35,955 nt of DNA, from positions 1 through 35,955 of the forward strand of contig CACXEY010000202.1 in assembly GCA_902766695.1 (NCBI GenBank). The letters are read 5' to 3'. The first letter of the stretch is position 1. Each line of letters starts with the position of its first letter. A program made the position numbers and the translations under genes. Of this stretch, positions 9,304 to 15,776 are shown in pieces. Origin of the DNA: an uncultured bacterium. GTDB taxonomy: Bacteria; Verrucomicrobiota; Kiritimatiellia; CAIQIC01; Lenti-01. The notes below the pieces were generated by a model. It saw nothing but the letters and a program-made list of their open reading frames with translations. It was not told where the DNA came from and ran no database searches.

Positions 9304-10506
9304 TCACGCCCCCCGCAGCCCGTCCACCAGCGCCCGCATCCCCGCCGCCGAGGCGCGCGGATCGAAACTCTCCGCCGCGCGCCGCGCGCCCGCCGCCCCC
9401 ACCGCCTCCGCCGCGGCCGGGTCCGCCACCACGCGCTCCAGCGCCGCCACGAACGAATCCCCGTCGTCCGGGCGGTACAGGAACCCGTCCACCCCGTCCC
9501 GCACCAGTTCCGCCATCCCCGGCAGCCCGCTCGCCACCACCGGGCGCCCCGTGGAGAGCCCGTTGAACAACGCGCTCGGCACGATGCCCTGGTTGTCCGG
9601 CGAATTGCGGCGGTGGGCGAGCACCCCGTCCATCGCGTTCAGCCAGCGGTTGACGTCCTGCTTCGTCGGGAGCCATCCCGTCATGATGACCGCATCCTGC
9701 AAGCCCCGCTTCGCGATCTCCCGCTTGCACCAGTCCTCGCCGCCCGCCCCGCCGATGATGACCAGCCGCCAGTCCGGATGCCGCGCCAGGGCCGACTTCC
9801 ACCAATCCAGCAACTGGTCGTAGCCTTTCCCTCCCCGTATGATGCCGCAGATGGCGAAATGCTTCAGCGCCGGGTCCAGCCCCAGCTCCTCCTTCGCCGG
9901 GCGCGGCTCCAGCGGACGGAACACCCCCGGATTCTGCGCGGCGGGCACGACCGTGATGCGCGATCCGTCCAGCCCCTTCGCGGCGAGGAGCCGCCCCTCC
10001 GCGTGCGTCCCGACGGTCGCCCGCACGTTCGGACGGTTCCAGCTGCGCACCTCCCGCGCCTCCATCCAGTCGGCGAAACGGCGTCCCATCCCGTTCCCCC
10101 CCAGCAGGATGGACCACCACCAATCGCTCGTCGAGATGATCGTCGGAAGCCCCAGCGCGACCACCTTCCCCGGAATCAGCGGCAGCGTCTCCTTGCAAAT
10201 GACCGCCGCGGGCCGCAGCTCCCGGATGCGCCGGAGCAGGCGCCCCATCGCCCCGTACCACTTCAGCGTCTTCCGCCACTTGTCGCGCCCGTCGGCTTGG
10301 TCGACCGTCCACGGCAGCTCCTCCACGCGCATCATCGCGCGCAGGGATTCGTCGCGCTTCCCCCCGGCGGGCCCCATGCACAGGTACACGAGTTCGTAGT
10401 CCGGCGCCAGCGCGGCGGCGAACTCCCGTAGCGCGGGCCATTGCAGGGCCTCGGTCTCGGGCGGATAGCGGTGGAGATAGACGACGGTGGGTTTGGCTTT
10501 GTCCAT
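9304..10506 (-). CDS. Glycosyltransferase, GT4-like (GT-B fold)
   Basis: This predicted cytosolic or membrane-associated glycosyltransferase has 400 aa. The C-terminal half shows the GT4 (glycosyl transferases group 1) pattern: AICGIIRGGKGYDQLLD for the first strand/loop of the donor domain, RLVIIGGAGGEDW, VIMTGWLPTKQDVNRWL, then QGIVPSALFNGLSTGRPVVASGLPGMAELV, the donor-phosphate loop region. The N-terminal acceptor domain begins PTVVYLHRYPP. The start at 10506 is used because the protein begins MDKAKPTVVYLHR with no coherent sequence before it. It is divergent from the Fcl-like gene with only 27 bases between the start codons. Donor and acceptor are unknown; the context points to surface polysaccharide. 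Confidence 0.87.
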   Translation of the reverse strand: MDKAKPTVVYLHRYPPETEALQWPALREFAAALAPDYELVYLCMGPAGGKRDESLRAMMRVEELPWTVDQADGRDKWRKTLKWYGAMGRLLRRIRELRPAAVICKETLPLIPGKVVALGLPTIISTSDWWWSILLGGNGMGRRFADWMEAREVRSWNRPNVRATVGTHAEGRLLAAKGLDGSRITVVPAAQNPGVFRPLEPRPAKEELGLDPALKHFAICGIIRGGKGYDQLLDWWKSALARHPDWRLVIIGGAGGEDWCKREIAKRGLQDAVIMTGWLPTKQDVNRWLNAMDGVLAHRRNSPDNQGIVPSALFNGLSTGRPVVASGLPGMAELVRDGVDGFLYRPDDGDSFVAALERVVADPAAAEAVGAAGARRAAESFDPRASAAGMRALVDGLRGA

Positions 10507-10533
10507 GGCAACCGCGCATGCTACCATGCCCCC

Positions 10534-11472
10534 ATGAACGCGAACAACCCCCGAATCCTCGTCGCCGGCACCGAAACCCTCGCCGGCGCCGCCCTCGCCG
10601 CCGAAGCCGCCCGCCGCGGCCTCCCGCACACGACCCTCTCCGCCGCCGACACCGCCGGCTGGACTGACCGCGCCGCCATCGACGACGCCCTGCGCGCGGC
10701 CGCGCCGGACATCGTGTTCGCCGTCGCGGGCGAATCCGGCGGCATCGCCCTCAACCGCGCCCATCCGGCGCGCCTGATGGAGTCCAACCTGGCCGTCGTC
10801 CGCAACCTGCTCGGCGCCGCCGCGCACGCCCGCGTTCCGCGCCTCCTCTACCTCGCCAGCTCCTGCTGCTACCCGCGCGACGCCCCGCAGCCGCTCCGCC
10901 CCGACTCCCTCCTCGCGGGCCCCTTCGAGCCCACCAACGCCCCGTATTCCGCCGCCAAGCTCGCCGGCATCCTCTACTGCGCCGCCGTCCGCGCCGAACA
11001 CGGACTCGGCTGGTTCGCCGCCGTCCCCTCCACCATCTACGGCCCCGAAGACCACTTCGATCCCGAGAACGCCCACGTCGTCTCCGGCCTCATGGTCCGC
11101 ATGCACGCCGCCAAGGCCGCCAACGCACCCTCCCTCTCCGTCTGGGGCACCGGCCACGCCCGCCGCGATTTCATCCACTCCCGTGACCTCGCCGACGCCT
11201 GCCTCTTCCTCGCCGACCGCTGGAACGCCGCCGACGGCATCGTCCACATCGGCCCCGACGCCGACCTCTCCATCGCCGAAGTCGCCGCCGCCGTCCGCGA
11301 AGCCGTCGGCTACCCCGGAGACCTCGTCTTCGACTCCACCAAACCCGACGGCGCCCCCCTCAAGCGCCTCGACGCATCCCCCCTCCGCACCCTCGGCTGG
11401 TCCCCCCAGACCCCCTTCCCCGCCGGCCTCCGCGAAACCTACGCCGCCTACCTCCGCCGCGCCGCGCCCTGA
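10534..11472 (+). CDS. GDP-L-fucose synthase-like NAD-dependent epimerase/reductase
   Basis: This 312-aa extended short-chain dehydrogenase is closest to GDP-fucose synthase (Fcl/WcaG) and its relative ColC, which epimerise C3/C5 of a GDP-4-keto-6-deoxysugar and reduce C4. Visible blocks are LASSCCYP (108-114), GPFEPTNAPYSAAKLAG with catalytic Tyr138/Lys142, STIYGPEDHFDPENAHV, WGTGHARRDFIHSRDLADAC. The Fcl epimerase acid/base pair is kept as C111 and H181. The N-terminal nucleotide loop is AGTETLAGAA, in which the middle Gly of GxxGxxG is Thr. With a ColD-like enzyme 5 kb upstream, a colitose-type GDP-3,6-dideoxysugar route is an attractive inference. No GDP-mannose dehydratase or pyrophosphorylase is in the window. 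Confidence 0.88.
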   Translation: MNANNPRILVAGTETLAGAALAAEAARRGLPHTTLSAADTAGWTDRAAIDDALRAAAPDIVFAVAGESGGIALNRAHPARLMESNLAVVRNLLGAAAHARVPRLLYLASSCCYPRDAPQPLRPDSLLAGPFEPTNAPYSAAKLAGILYCAAVRAEHGLGWFAAVPSTIYGPEDHFDPENAHVVSGLMVRMHAAKAANAPSLSVWGTGHARRDFIHSRDLADACLFLADRWNAADGIVHIGPDADLSIAEVAAAVREAVGYPGDLVFDSTKPDGAPLKRLDASPLRTLGWSPQTPFPAGLRETYAAYLRRAAP

Positions 11473-11485
11473 CAACCCGCCCCCC

Positions 11486-11506
11486 TCCGCCCTCCCCCGG
11501 GGCGGA
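11486..11506 (+). terminator. Weak hairpin after the Fcl-like gene
   Basis: A 7-bp stem, TCCGCCC (11486-11492) with GGGCGGA (11500-11506), starts 13 bases after the stop codon. It has no T-run, so it is only a possible terminator. Confidence 0.3.
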
Positions 11507-11814
11507 ATCGGCGCTGTCCCATCCATTTCCCTGCCTCACCTCCCTCCCCACTTCCCTCTCTCTTCCCATCCGCATCCCTTTCACTTTTGCAATTACGGAA
11601 AATACTGACATTTCCTCTCATTTTCCCCGACATCCCCTCCCATGAACGCGCCCCCCGGCCCTCCCTGGATTACGCGGCCTGCCCCTCGCCGTCTTCCAGA
11701 CATGAAAATGCATCACCGCCTCCCGCTCCGTCTCCTGCCCGCCGCCGCCGCAACCCCGTCCGTGCACCGGCTCCATCGGCCGCGCCCGCCCGCTCCCCGA
11801 CCGCCGCGCGGTTT

Positions 11815-11936
11815 TTCCAACCATTGGAAACATTTTTTCCATTCATTGGAAAATGGACGGAAATTTTTTCCAATCATTGGAAGAAACGGACGGATTTTTC
11901 CAACCATTGGAAATTTTTTTTCCAATCATTGGAAAA
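11815..11936. repeat. Array of five TTTCCAA-YCA-TTGGAAA palindromes
   Basis: Five copies of a 17-base unit (7-base arms around a 3-base YCA core) are centred at about 11822, 11844, 11875, 11905 and 11927, so centre-to-centre spacings are 22, 31, 30 and 22 bases. Unit 2 has one arm mismatch (TTTCCAT) and unit 3 ends in G. All five have the same core orientation (CCA or TCA). The spacings approximate two or three helical turns. Stretches of T or A extend the arms in most copies. A related array with the reverse core lies at 20119-20179. Confidence 0.9.
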
Positions 11937-11977
11937 CTCCGGGGCCTGCGGCGGGCGGCCGGGGGGCGGGCGATGGC

Positions 11978-12006
11978 TTGCATGGGGAAAGGGTTTCTGG
12001 CATAGT
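11978..12006 (+). promoter_or_regulatory. Promoter of the acyl-CoA dehydrogenase-Etf operon
   Basis: TTGCAT (11978-11983) and CATAGT (12001-12006) lie 17 bases apart, followed about 30 bases later by the AAGGAG ribosome site and the ATG at 12043. The palindrome array ends about 43 bases before the -35, a position suited to a regulator. Confidence 0.55.
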
Positions 12007-12042
12007 CTTGCGAAAACACACGGTTGCACAAGGAGTATCAAC

Positions 12043-13218
12043 ATGGCCGAACTGAATTACGGACTCTCGGAACTGGCGCTGGAAATCCGCTCGATGATGC
12101 GCGAGTTCGCACAGACGCGCGTCAAACCCGTACGCGCCGAACTCGACGAAAAGGGCATCTTCCCCATCGATCTCCTCCGCGAGCTCGGCAAGATGGACCT
12201 CATGGGCCTCTACATCCCCGAGGCCTACGGCGGGACCTTCGACGGGGACAGCCTGCCCAACATCATCGCCGTCGAGGAGCTCTCGCGCGTCTGCATCGGC
12301 GTCAGCGTGTCCTTCGCCGCCAACGGGCTCGGGTCGGACCCCATCCTCATCGGCGGCAGCGAGGAGCAGAAGAAGAAGTACCTGCCCGCCATCGCCCGCG
12401 GCGAGAAGCTCGCGGCCTATGCGCTGACGGAGCCGAACGCGGGCTCGGATGCGGGGTCGATCCGCACGACCGCGGTCAAGAAGGGCGACAAGTACGTGCT
12501 CAACGGGACGAAGCAGTGGATCACCAACGGCGGCGAGGCGGACGTGTATTGCGTGTTCGCGGTCACGGACAAGAACCGCGGGGCCCGCGGCGTGAGCTGC
12601 TTCATCGTGGAAAAGGGGACGCCCGGGTTCAGCTTCGGCAAGAAGGAGAACAAGATGGGCATCCGCGCGAGCGCGACGCGCGAGCTGATCTTCGAGGACT
12701 GCGAGGTGCCGGCGGAGAACCTGATCGGGCGCGAGGGGACGGGGTTCATCTGGGCGATGAAGACGTTCGACGTGTCGCGTCCCGGCATCGCGGCGCAGGC
12801 GATCGGGCTGGCGCAGGGGGCGCTGGACGAAGCGGTCTCCTACGCGAAGGTCCGCCAGCAGTTCGGGCGCCCGGTCATCGCGAACCAGGGCCTGAGCTGG
12901 ATGCTCGCGGAGATGGCGACGAAGATCGAGGCGGCGCGCGCGCTGACGTACGCGACGGTCCGCACGATCGACTCGGGCGCCAAGGATTATTCGAAGTTCT
13001 CCGCCATGTGCAAGATGTACGCTTCGGACATGGCGATGGAGGTCACGACGAACGCGGTCCAGGTGCTCGGCGGATACGGGTACATGAAGGAGTACCCCGT
13101 CGAGAAGATGATGCGCGACGCCAAGATCCTCCAGATCTACGAAGGCACCAACCAGATCCAGCGCGACATCATCGGGCTGGCCCTGAACAAGGAATACGCG
13201 GGCGCCGCCAAGGCCTGA
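12043..13218 (+). CDS. Acyl-CoA dehydrogenase (butyryl-CoA dehydrogenase type)
   Basis: This FAD enzyme oxidises acyl-CoA to enoyl-CoA or, with bifurcating Etf partners, reduces enoyl-CoA. The 391-aa length matches short-chain enzymes. Recognised blocks are YALTEPNAGSDAGS (the first family signature), KQWITNGG, and QVLGGYGYMKEYPVEKMMRDAK (the second signature). The catalytic base is E367 in YEGTNQIQR, the same position as in Bcd of clostridia. ATG 12043 is set by AAGGAG 10 bases before it. It is followed by etfB and a ferredoxin-fused etfA, the arrangement of Bcd/CarC electron-bifurcating reductases, so the physiological direction may be enoyl-CoA reduction driven by NADH. The substrate chain is not readable; butyryl/crotonyl-like is likeliest. 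Confidence 0.93.
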   Translation: MAELNYGLSELALEIRSMMREFAQTRVKPVRAELDEKGIFPIDLLRELGKMDLMGLYIPEAYGGTFDGDSLPNIIAVEELSRVCIGVSVSFAANGLGSDPILIGGSEEQKKKYLPAIARGEKLAAYALTEPNAGSDAGSIRTTAVKKGDKYVLNGTKQWITNGGEADVYCVFAVTDKNRGARGVSCFIVEKGTPGFSFGKKENKMGIRASATRELIFEDCEVPAENLIGREGTGFIWAMKTFDVSRPGIAAQAIGLAQGALDEAVSYAKVRQQFGRPVIANQGLSWMLAEMATKIEAARALTYATVRTIDSGAKDYSKFSAMCKMYASDMAMEVTTNAVQVLGGYGYMKEYPVEKMMRDAKILQIYEGTNQIQRDIIGLALNKEYAGAAKA

Positions 13219-13262
13219 CGCACCCCGCGGCGCCGCACCGCGCGCACAGAAAGAAGGTATCC

Positions 13263-14057
13263 ATGCACATCGTCGTCTGCCTCAAGCAGGTCCCCAACAC
13301 CACGCAGGTCAAGATCAATCCCGAGACCAACACGCTCGTGCGCGACGGCGTGGAATCCATCATGAACCCCTTCGACGAGAACGCCCTCGAAATGGCGCTC
13401 CAGCTCAAGGAGGCCCACCCCGGCACGCGCGTGACCGCCCTCACCATGGGCCCGCCGCAGGCCGCCGACATCCTCAAGGAGGCCGTCGGCCGCGGCGCCG
13501 ACGACGTGCTGCTGCTGTGCGACCGCGCGGTCGCCGGCTCCGACACGCTCGCCACCAGCTACGCCATCTCGTGCGCCGTACGCTCGCTGGGGGCGCCCGA
13601 CCTCGTGATCTTCGGCAAGCAGGCCATCGACGGCGACACCGCGCAGGTGGGGCCGGGCGTGGCCGACTGGCTCGGCATCCCGTGCGTCGCGTGCGTGCGC
13701 AAGTGCGAAATCGCGGCCGACGGGAAGACCGCGACCGTCGAGCGCGTCTCCGAGGACGCCTACGACGTCGTGGAAGCGCCGCTGCCGTGCGCGCTGACCG
13801 TCGTGAAGGAGGCGAACGTCCCGCGCATGGCGTCGCTGCGCGGCAAGATGGCCGCCCGCAAGCTCGCCATCGAGCCGACCACCGCCGCCGCCACCGGCGC
13901 CGACCCCGCCCTGCTCGGGCTGGCCGCGTCGCCGACGCACGTCGTGCGCATCTTCTCGCCGCCCGCCAAGACCGGCGGCGCCAAGTGGGAAGGGCTCGAA
14001 CCCGCCGAGGCCGCGCAGAAGCTCGTGGCCGAACTCAAGAACCGCAAACTCGTCTGA
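13263..14057 (+). CDS. etfB: Electron transfer flavoprotein subunit beta
   Basis: EtfB forms a heterodimer with EtfA and carries electrons between NADH/ferredoxin and the acyl-CoA dehydrogenase. The 264-aa product has the standard start MHIVVCLKQVPNTTQVKI, the NPFDENALEMALQLKE block, and GKQAIDGDTAQVGPG, which lines the flavin or nucleotide site. In bifurcating Etfs the beta subunit binds the FAD that splits electrons; I cannot prove that from sequence alone, but the fused-ferredoxin alpha partner supports it. The ribosome site is GAAGG just before ATG 13263. It is 44 bases after the dehydrogenase and 13 bases before etfA, clearly one operon. Confidence 0.93.
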   Translation: MHIVVCLKQVPNTTQVKINPETNTLVRDGVESIMNPFDENALEMALQLKEAHPGTRVTALTMGPPQAADILKEAVGRGADDVLLLCDRAVAGSDTLATSYAISCAVRSLGAPDLVIFGKQAIDGDTAQVGPGVADWLGIPCVACVRKCEIAADGKTATVERVSEDAYDVVEAPLPCALTVVKEANVPRMASLRGKMAARKLAIEPTTAAATGADPALLGLAASPTHVVRIFSPPAKTGGAKWEGLEPAEAAQKLVAELKNRKLV

Positions 14058-14070
14058 CCGGAGGCATCCC

Positions 14071-15258
14071 ATGGGACTGTTGATCGACCGTGAAAAATGC
14101 ATCGGATGCGGCGCGTGCGCCGCGCAGTGCCCCTTCGGCGCGCTTTCCCTGGACGCCGAAGGCAAGGCGCAGGCCAACGAAGCCTGCACCGCCTGCGGCT
14201 CCTGCACCGAGGCGTGCCCCGTCGGCGCGCTGAAGATCGAGGCCGCCGAAAAGAAGTCCGCCGGCATCGACCTCGCCGAATGGCGCGGCGTGTGGGTCTA
14301 TGCCGAACAGCGCGAGGGCGCCCTCCACGGCGTCTCCTTCGAGCTCCTCGGCGAAGGCCGCGTGCTCGCCGAAAAACTCGGCGTGCCGCTGACCGCCGTC
14401 CTGCTCGGCAGCGGCGTCGAAGCCCTCGCCGCCCCGCTCTTCGAGCACGGCGCCGACCGCGTCATCCTGGCCGACCACCCCGCCCTCGCCGCCTACACCG
14501 CCGAAGCCTACGCCGAAGCCCTCTCCGCCCTCGTCCGCAAATACAAGCCCGAGGCCCTGCTCGCCGGCGCGACCACCATCGGGCGCGGATTCGTCCCGCG
14601 CGTCGCCATCGAAGTCCGTACCGGCCTCACCGCCGACTGCACCGGCCTCGACATCGACCCCGCCACCCGGCGCCTCCTCCAGACCCGTCCCGCCTTCGGC
14701 GGCAACATCATGGCCTGCATCGAGTGCCCCGACCACCGGCCCCAGATGGCCACCGTGCGGCCCAAAGTCTTCAAGGCCGCCCCCGCGCAGCCCGGCCGCA
14801 CCGGCGAACTCGTCAAGGAAACCCTCGACCTCAAGGCGCCGGCCGTGCGCGTCCTCGAAACCGTCCACGCCATGGAGAACGAAAAGAACGTCGCCGACGC
14901 CGAGATCATCGTCACCGGCGGCCGCGGCCTCGGCAAGCCCGAGAACTTCGCCCTCCTGCGCGAACTGGCCGACGCCCTGGGCGGGGCCGCCATCGGCGCG
15001 AGCCGCGCCGCGGTGGACGCCGGATGGATCAGCGCCTTCCACCAGGTCGGCCAGACCGGCAAGACCGTGCGCCCCAAGGTGTACATCGCCTGCGGCGTCT
15101 CGGGGCAGATCCAGCACTTGGTCGGGATGAACTCGTCCGACACCATCATCGCCATCAACAAGGACCCCGACGCGCCCATCTTCGGCGTGGCCGACATCGG
15201 CATCGTCGGCGACCTCTTCCAGGTCGTCCCCGAAATCATCCGGGCCCTGAAGGCATGA
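14071..15258 (+). CDS. etfA: Electron transfer flavoprotein subunit alpha with N-terminal 2[4Fe-4S] ferredoxin domain
   Basis: This 395-aa product has two parts. Residues 1-60 form a ferredoxin domain with two cluster motifs, CIGCGACAAQCP and CTACGSCTEACP. The rest is a normal EtfA: an N-terminal domain from about residue 70, then the C-terminal FAD-binding domain with VTGGRGLGKPENF, GASRAAVDAGW, QVGQTGKTVRPKVYIACGVSGQIQH and INKDPDAPIF. EtfA subunits with this extra domain are known from caffeyl-CoA reductase (CarE) and bifurcating lactate dehydrogenase, where the clusters pass electrons to or from ferredoxin. The ATG at 14071 is preceded by GGAGG. The free ferredoxin at 1.2 kb could be the soluble partner (inference). 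Confidence 0.94.
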   Translation: MGLLIDREKCIGCGACAAQCPFGALSLDAEGKAQANEACTACGSCTEACPVGALKIEAAEKKSAGIDLAEWRGVWVYAEQREGALHGVSFELLGEGRVLAEKLGVPLTAVLLGSGVEALAAPLFEHGADRVILADHPALAAYTAEAYAEALSALVRKYKPEALLAGATTIGRGFVPRVAIEVRTGLTADCTGLDIDPATRRLLQTRPAFGGNIMACIECPDHRPQMATVRPKVFKAAPAQPGRTGELVKETLDLKAPAVRVLETVHAMENEKNVADAEIIVTGGRGLGKPENFALLRELADALGGAAIGASRAAVDAGWISAFHQVGQTGKTVRPKVYIACGVSGQIQHLVGMNSSDTIIAINKDPDAPIFGVADIGIVGDLFQVVPEIIRALKA

Positions 15259-15287
15259 AAAAACCGGCCGGACACCCATCTTCGGCC

Positions 15288-15316
15288 TTGCCACGGGAAA
15301 GATTCCGTGGCATAGA
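15288..15316 (+). promoter_or_regulatory. Promoter overlapped by an inverted repeat, before the lipoprotein gene
   Basis: TTGCCA (15288-15293) and CATAGA (15311-15316) are 17 bases apart. A perfect 8-bp inverted repeat, TGCCACGG (15289-15296) and CCGTGGCA (15305-15312), joins the two elements. It could act as an operator or be a weak hairpin ending the etf mRNA; it has no T-run. Confidence 0.5.
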
Positions 15317-15366
15317 GGAATAAAGCCACCGGGCCGCGGCAGGTCCGGTCATACACGGAGAAGACT

Positions 15367-15711
15367 ATGCGGACAATCAAAGGTTTGGTCGCCGGTGCGT
15401 TGCTGGCCGTCATGATGAGCGGATGCGCATCCTGGAACGTGGACATCAGCCGGTTGCAGCTGGGCATGGAACCCGAACAAGTGCAGGAAGCCATCGGCAA
15501 GCCCTTCGCCATCCGCGCCGCCAAGATGTACAACGACGACGAATGGTCCGAGGTCTGGGAATACCTGCCGCCGGTCTTCACGTGGGAACCCAAGGTGTAC
15601 TGGATTTACTTCGAGAACGGCAAGGTCGTCCAGTGGGGCGAACCCGGCGACTTCAGCGGCTCCGCCGCGAGCGCGGTCAAGGAATACAACCCCAACAAGG
15701 GCGCCCGCTGA
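15367..15711 (+). CDS. Small outer-membrane-type lipoprotein, SmpA/BamE-like
   Basis: The 114-aa product has a classic lipoprotein start: a short basic N-terminus, a hydrophobic stretch to residue 17, and a lipobox-like MSGC, with Cys at residue 20. After processing, ISRLQLGMEPEQVQEAIGKPFAIRAAK resembles the SmpA/OmlA fold, in which an 'L..GM....V...lG.P' pattern is typical, and the end (VYWIYFENGKVVQWGE) fits its closing beta strands. BamE is the assembly-machine member of this fold, but many unrelated small lipoproteins share it. The gene sits just before an outer-membrane barrel gene, which may be its partner. GGAGAAG lies before the ATG. Confidence 0.7.
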   Translation: MRTIKGLVAGALLAVMMSGCASWNVDISRLQLGMEPEQVQEAIGKPFAIRAAKMYNDDEWSEVWEYLPPVFTWEPKVYWIYFENGKVVQWGEPGDFSGSAASAVKEYNPNKGAR

Positions 15712-15725
15712 GCGGACGGACGTGA

Positions 15726-15749
15726 GCCAAGGGAGCCCCCTCCCTTGGC
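15726..15749 (+). terminator. Strong hairpin between the lipoprotein and barrel genes
   Basis: A perfect 10-bp stem, GCCAAGGGAG (15726-15735) with CTCCCTTGGC (15740-15749), has a 4-base CCCC loop. It starts 15 bases after the lipoprotein stop. The following bases (CTCTTGATAGTTT) are only moderately T-rich, so termination may be partial. Confidence 0.5.
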
Positions 15750-15776
15750 CCTCTTGATAGTTTGCCCCCGCACCGG

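Larger units (their letters stand above)
11473..12042. other. 570-base intergenic region with a palindrome array and a promoter
   Basis: I see no credible gene here. From 11473 to about 11640 the plus strand is strongly pyrimidine-rich. The array of five TTTCCAA/TTGGAAA palindromes occupies 11815-11936, and a promoter for the acyl-CoA dehydrogenase is at 11978-12006. Frames through the array encode repeated NHWK or NGWK-like peptides and are artefacts of the repeat. Confidence 0.7.

Noticed and set aside
11815-11936. CRISPR array
   Set aside because: The repeated unit is a 17-base palindrome with 5-14 base gaps; there are no uniform 25-40 base spacers and no cas genes.
11587-12042. In-frame N-terminal extension of the acyl-CoA dehydrogenase through the palindrome array
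   Set aside because: It encodes repeat peptides (NHWK-type), is absent from the enzyme family, and a ribosome site and promoter lie between it and ATG 12043.
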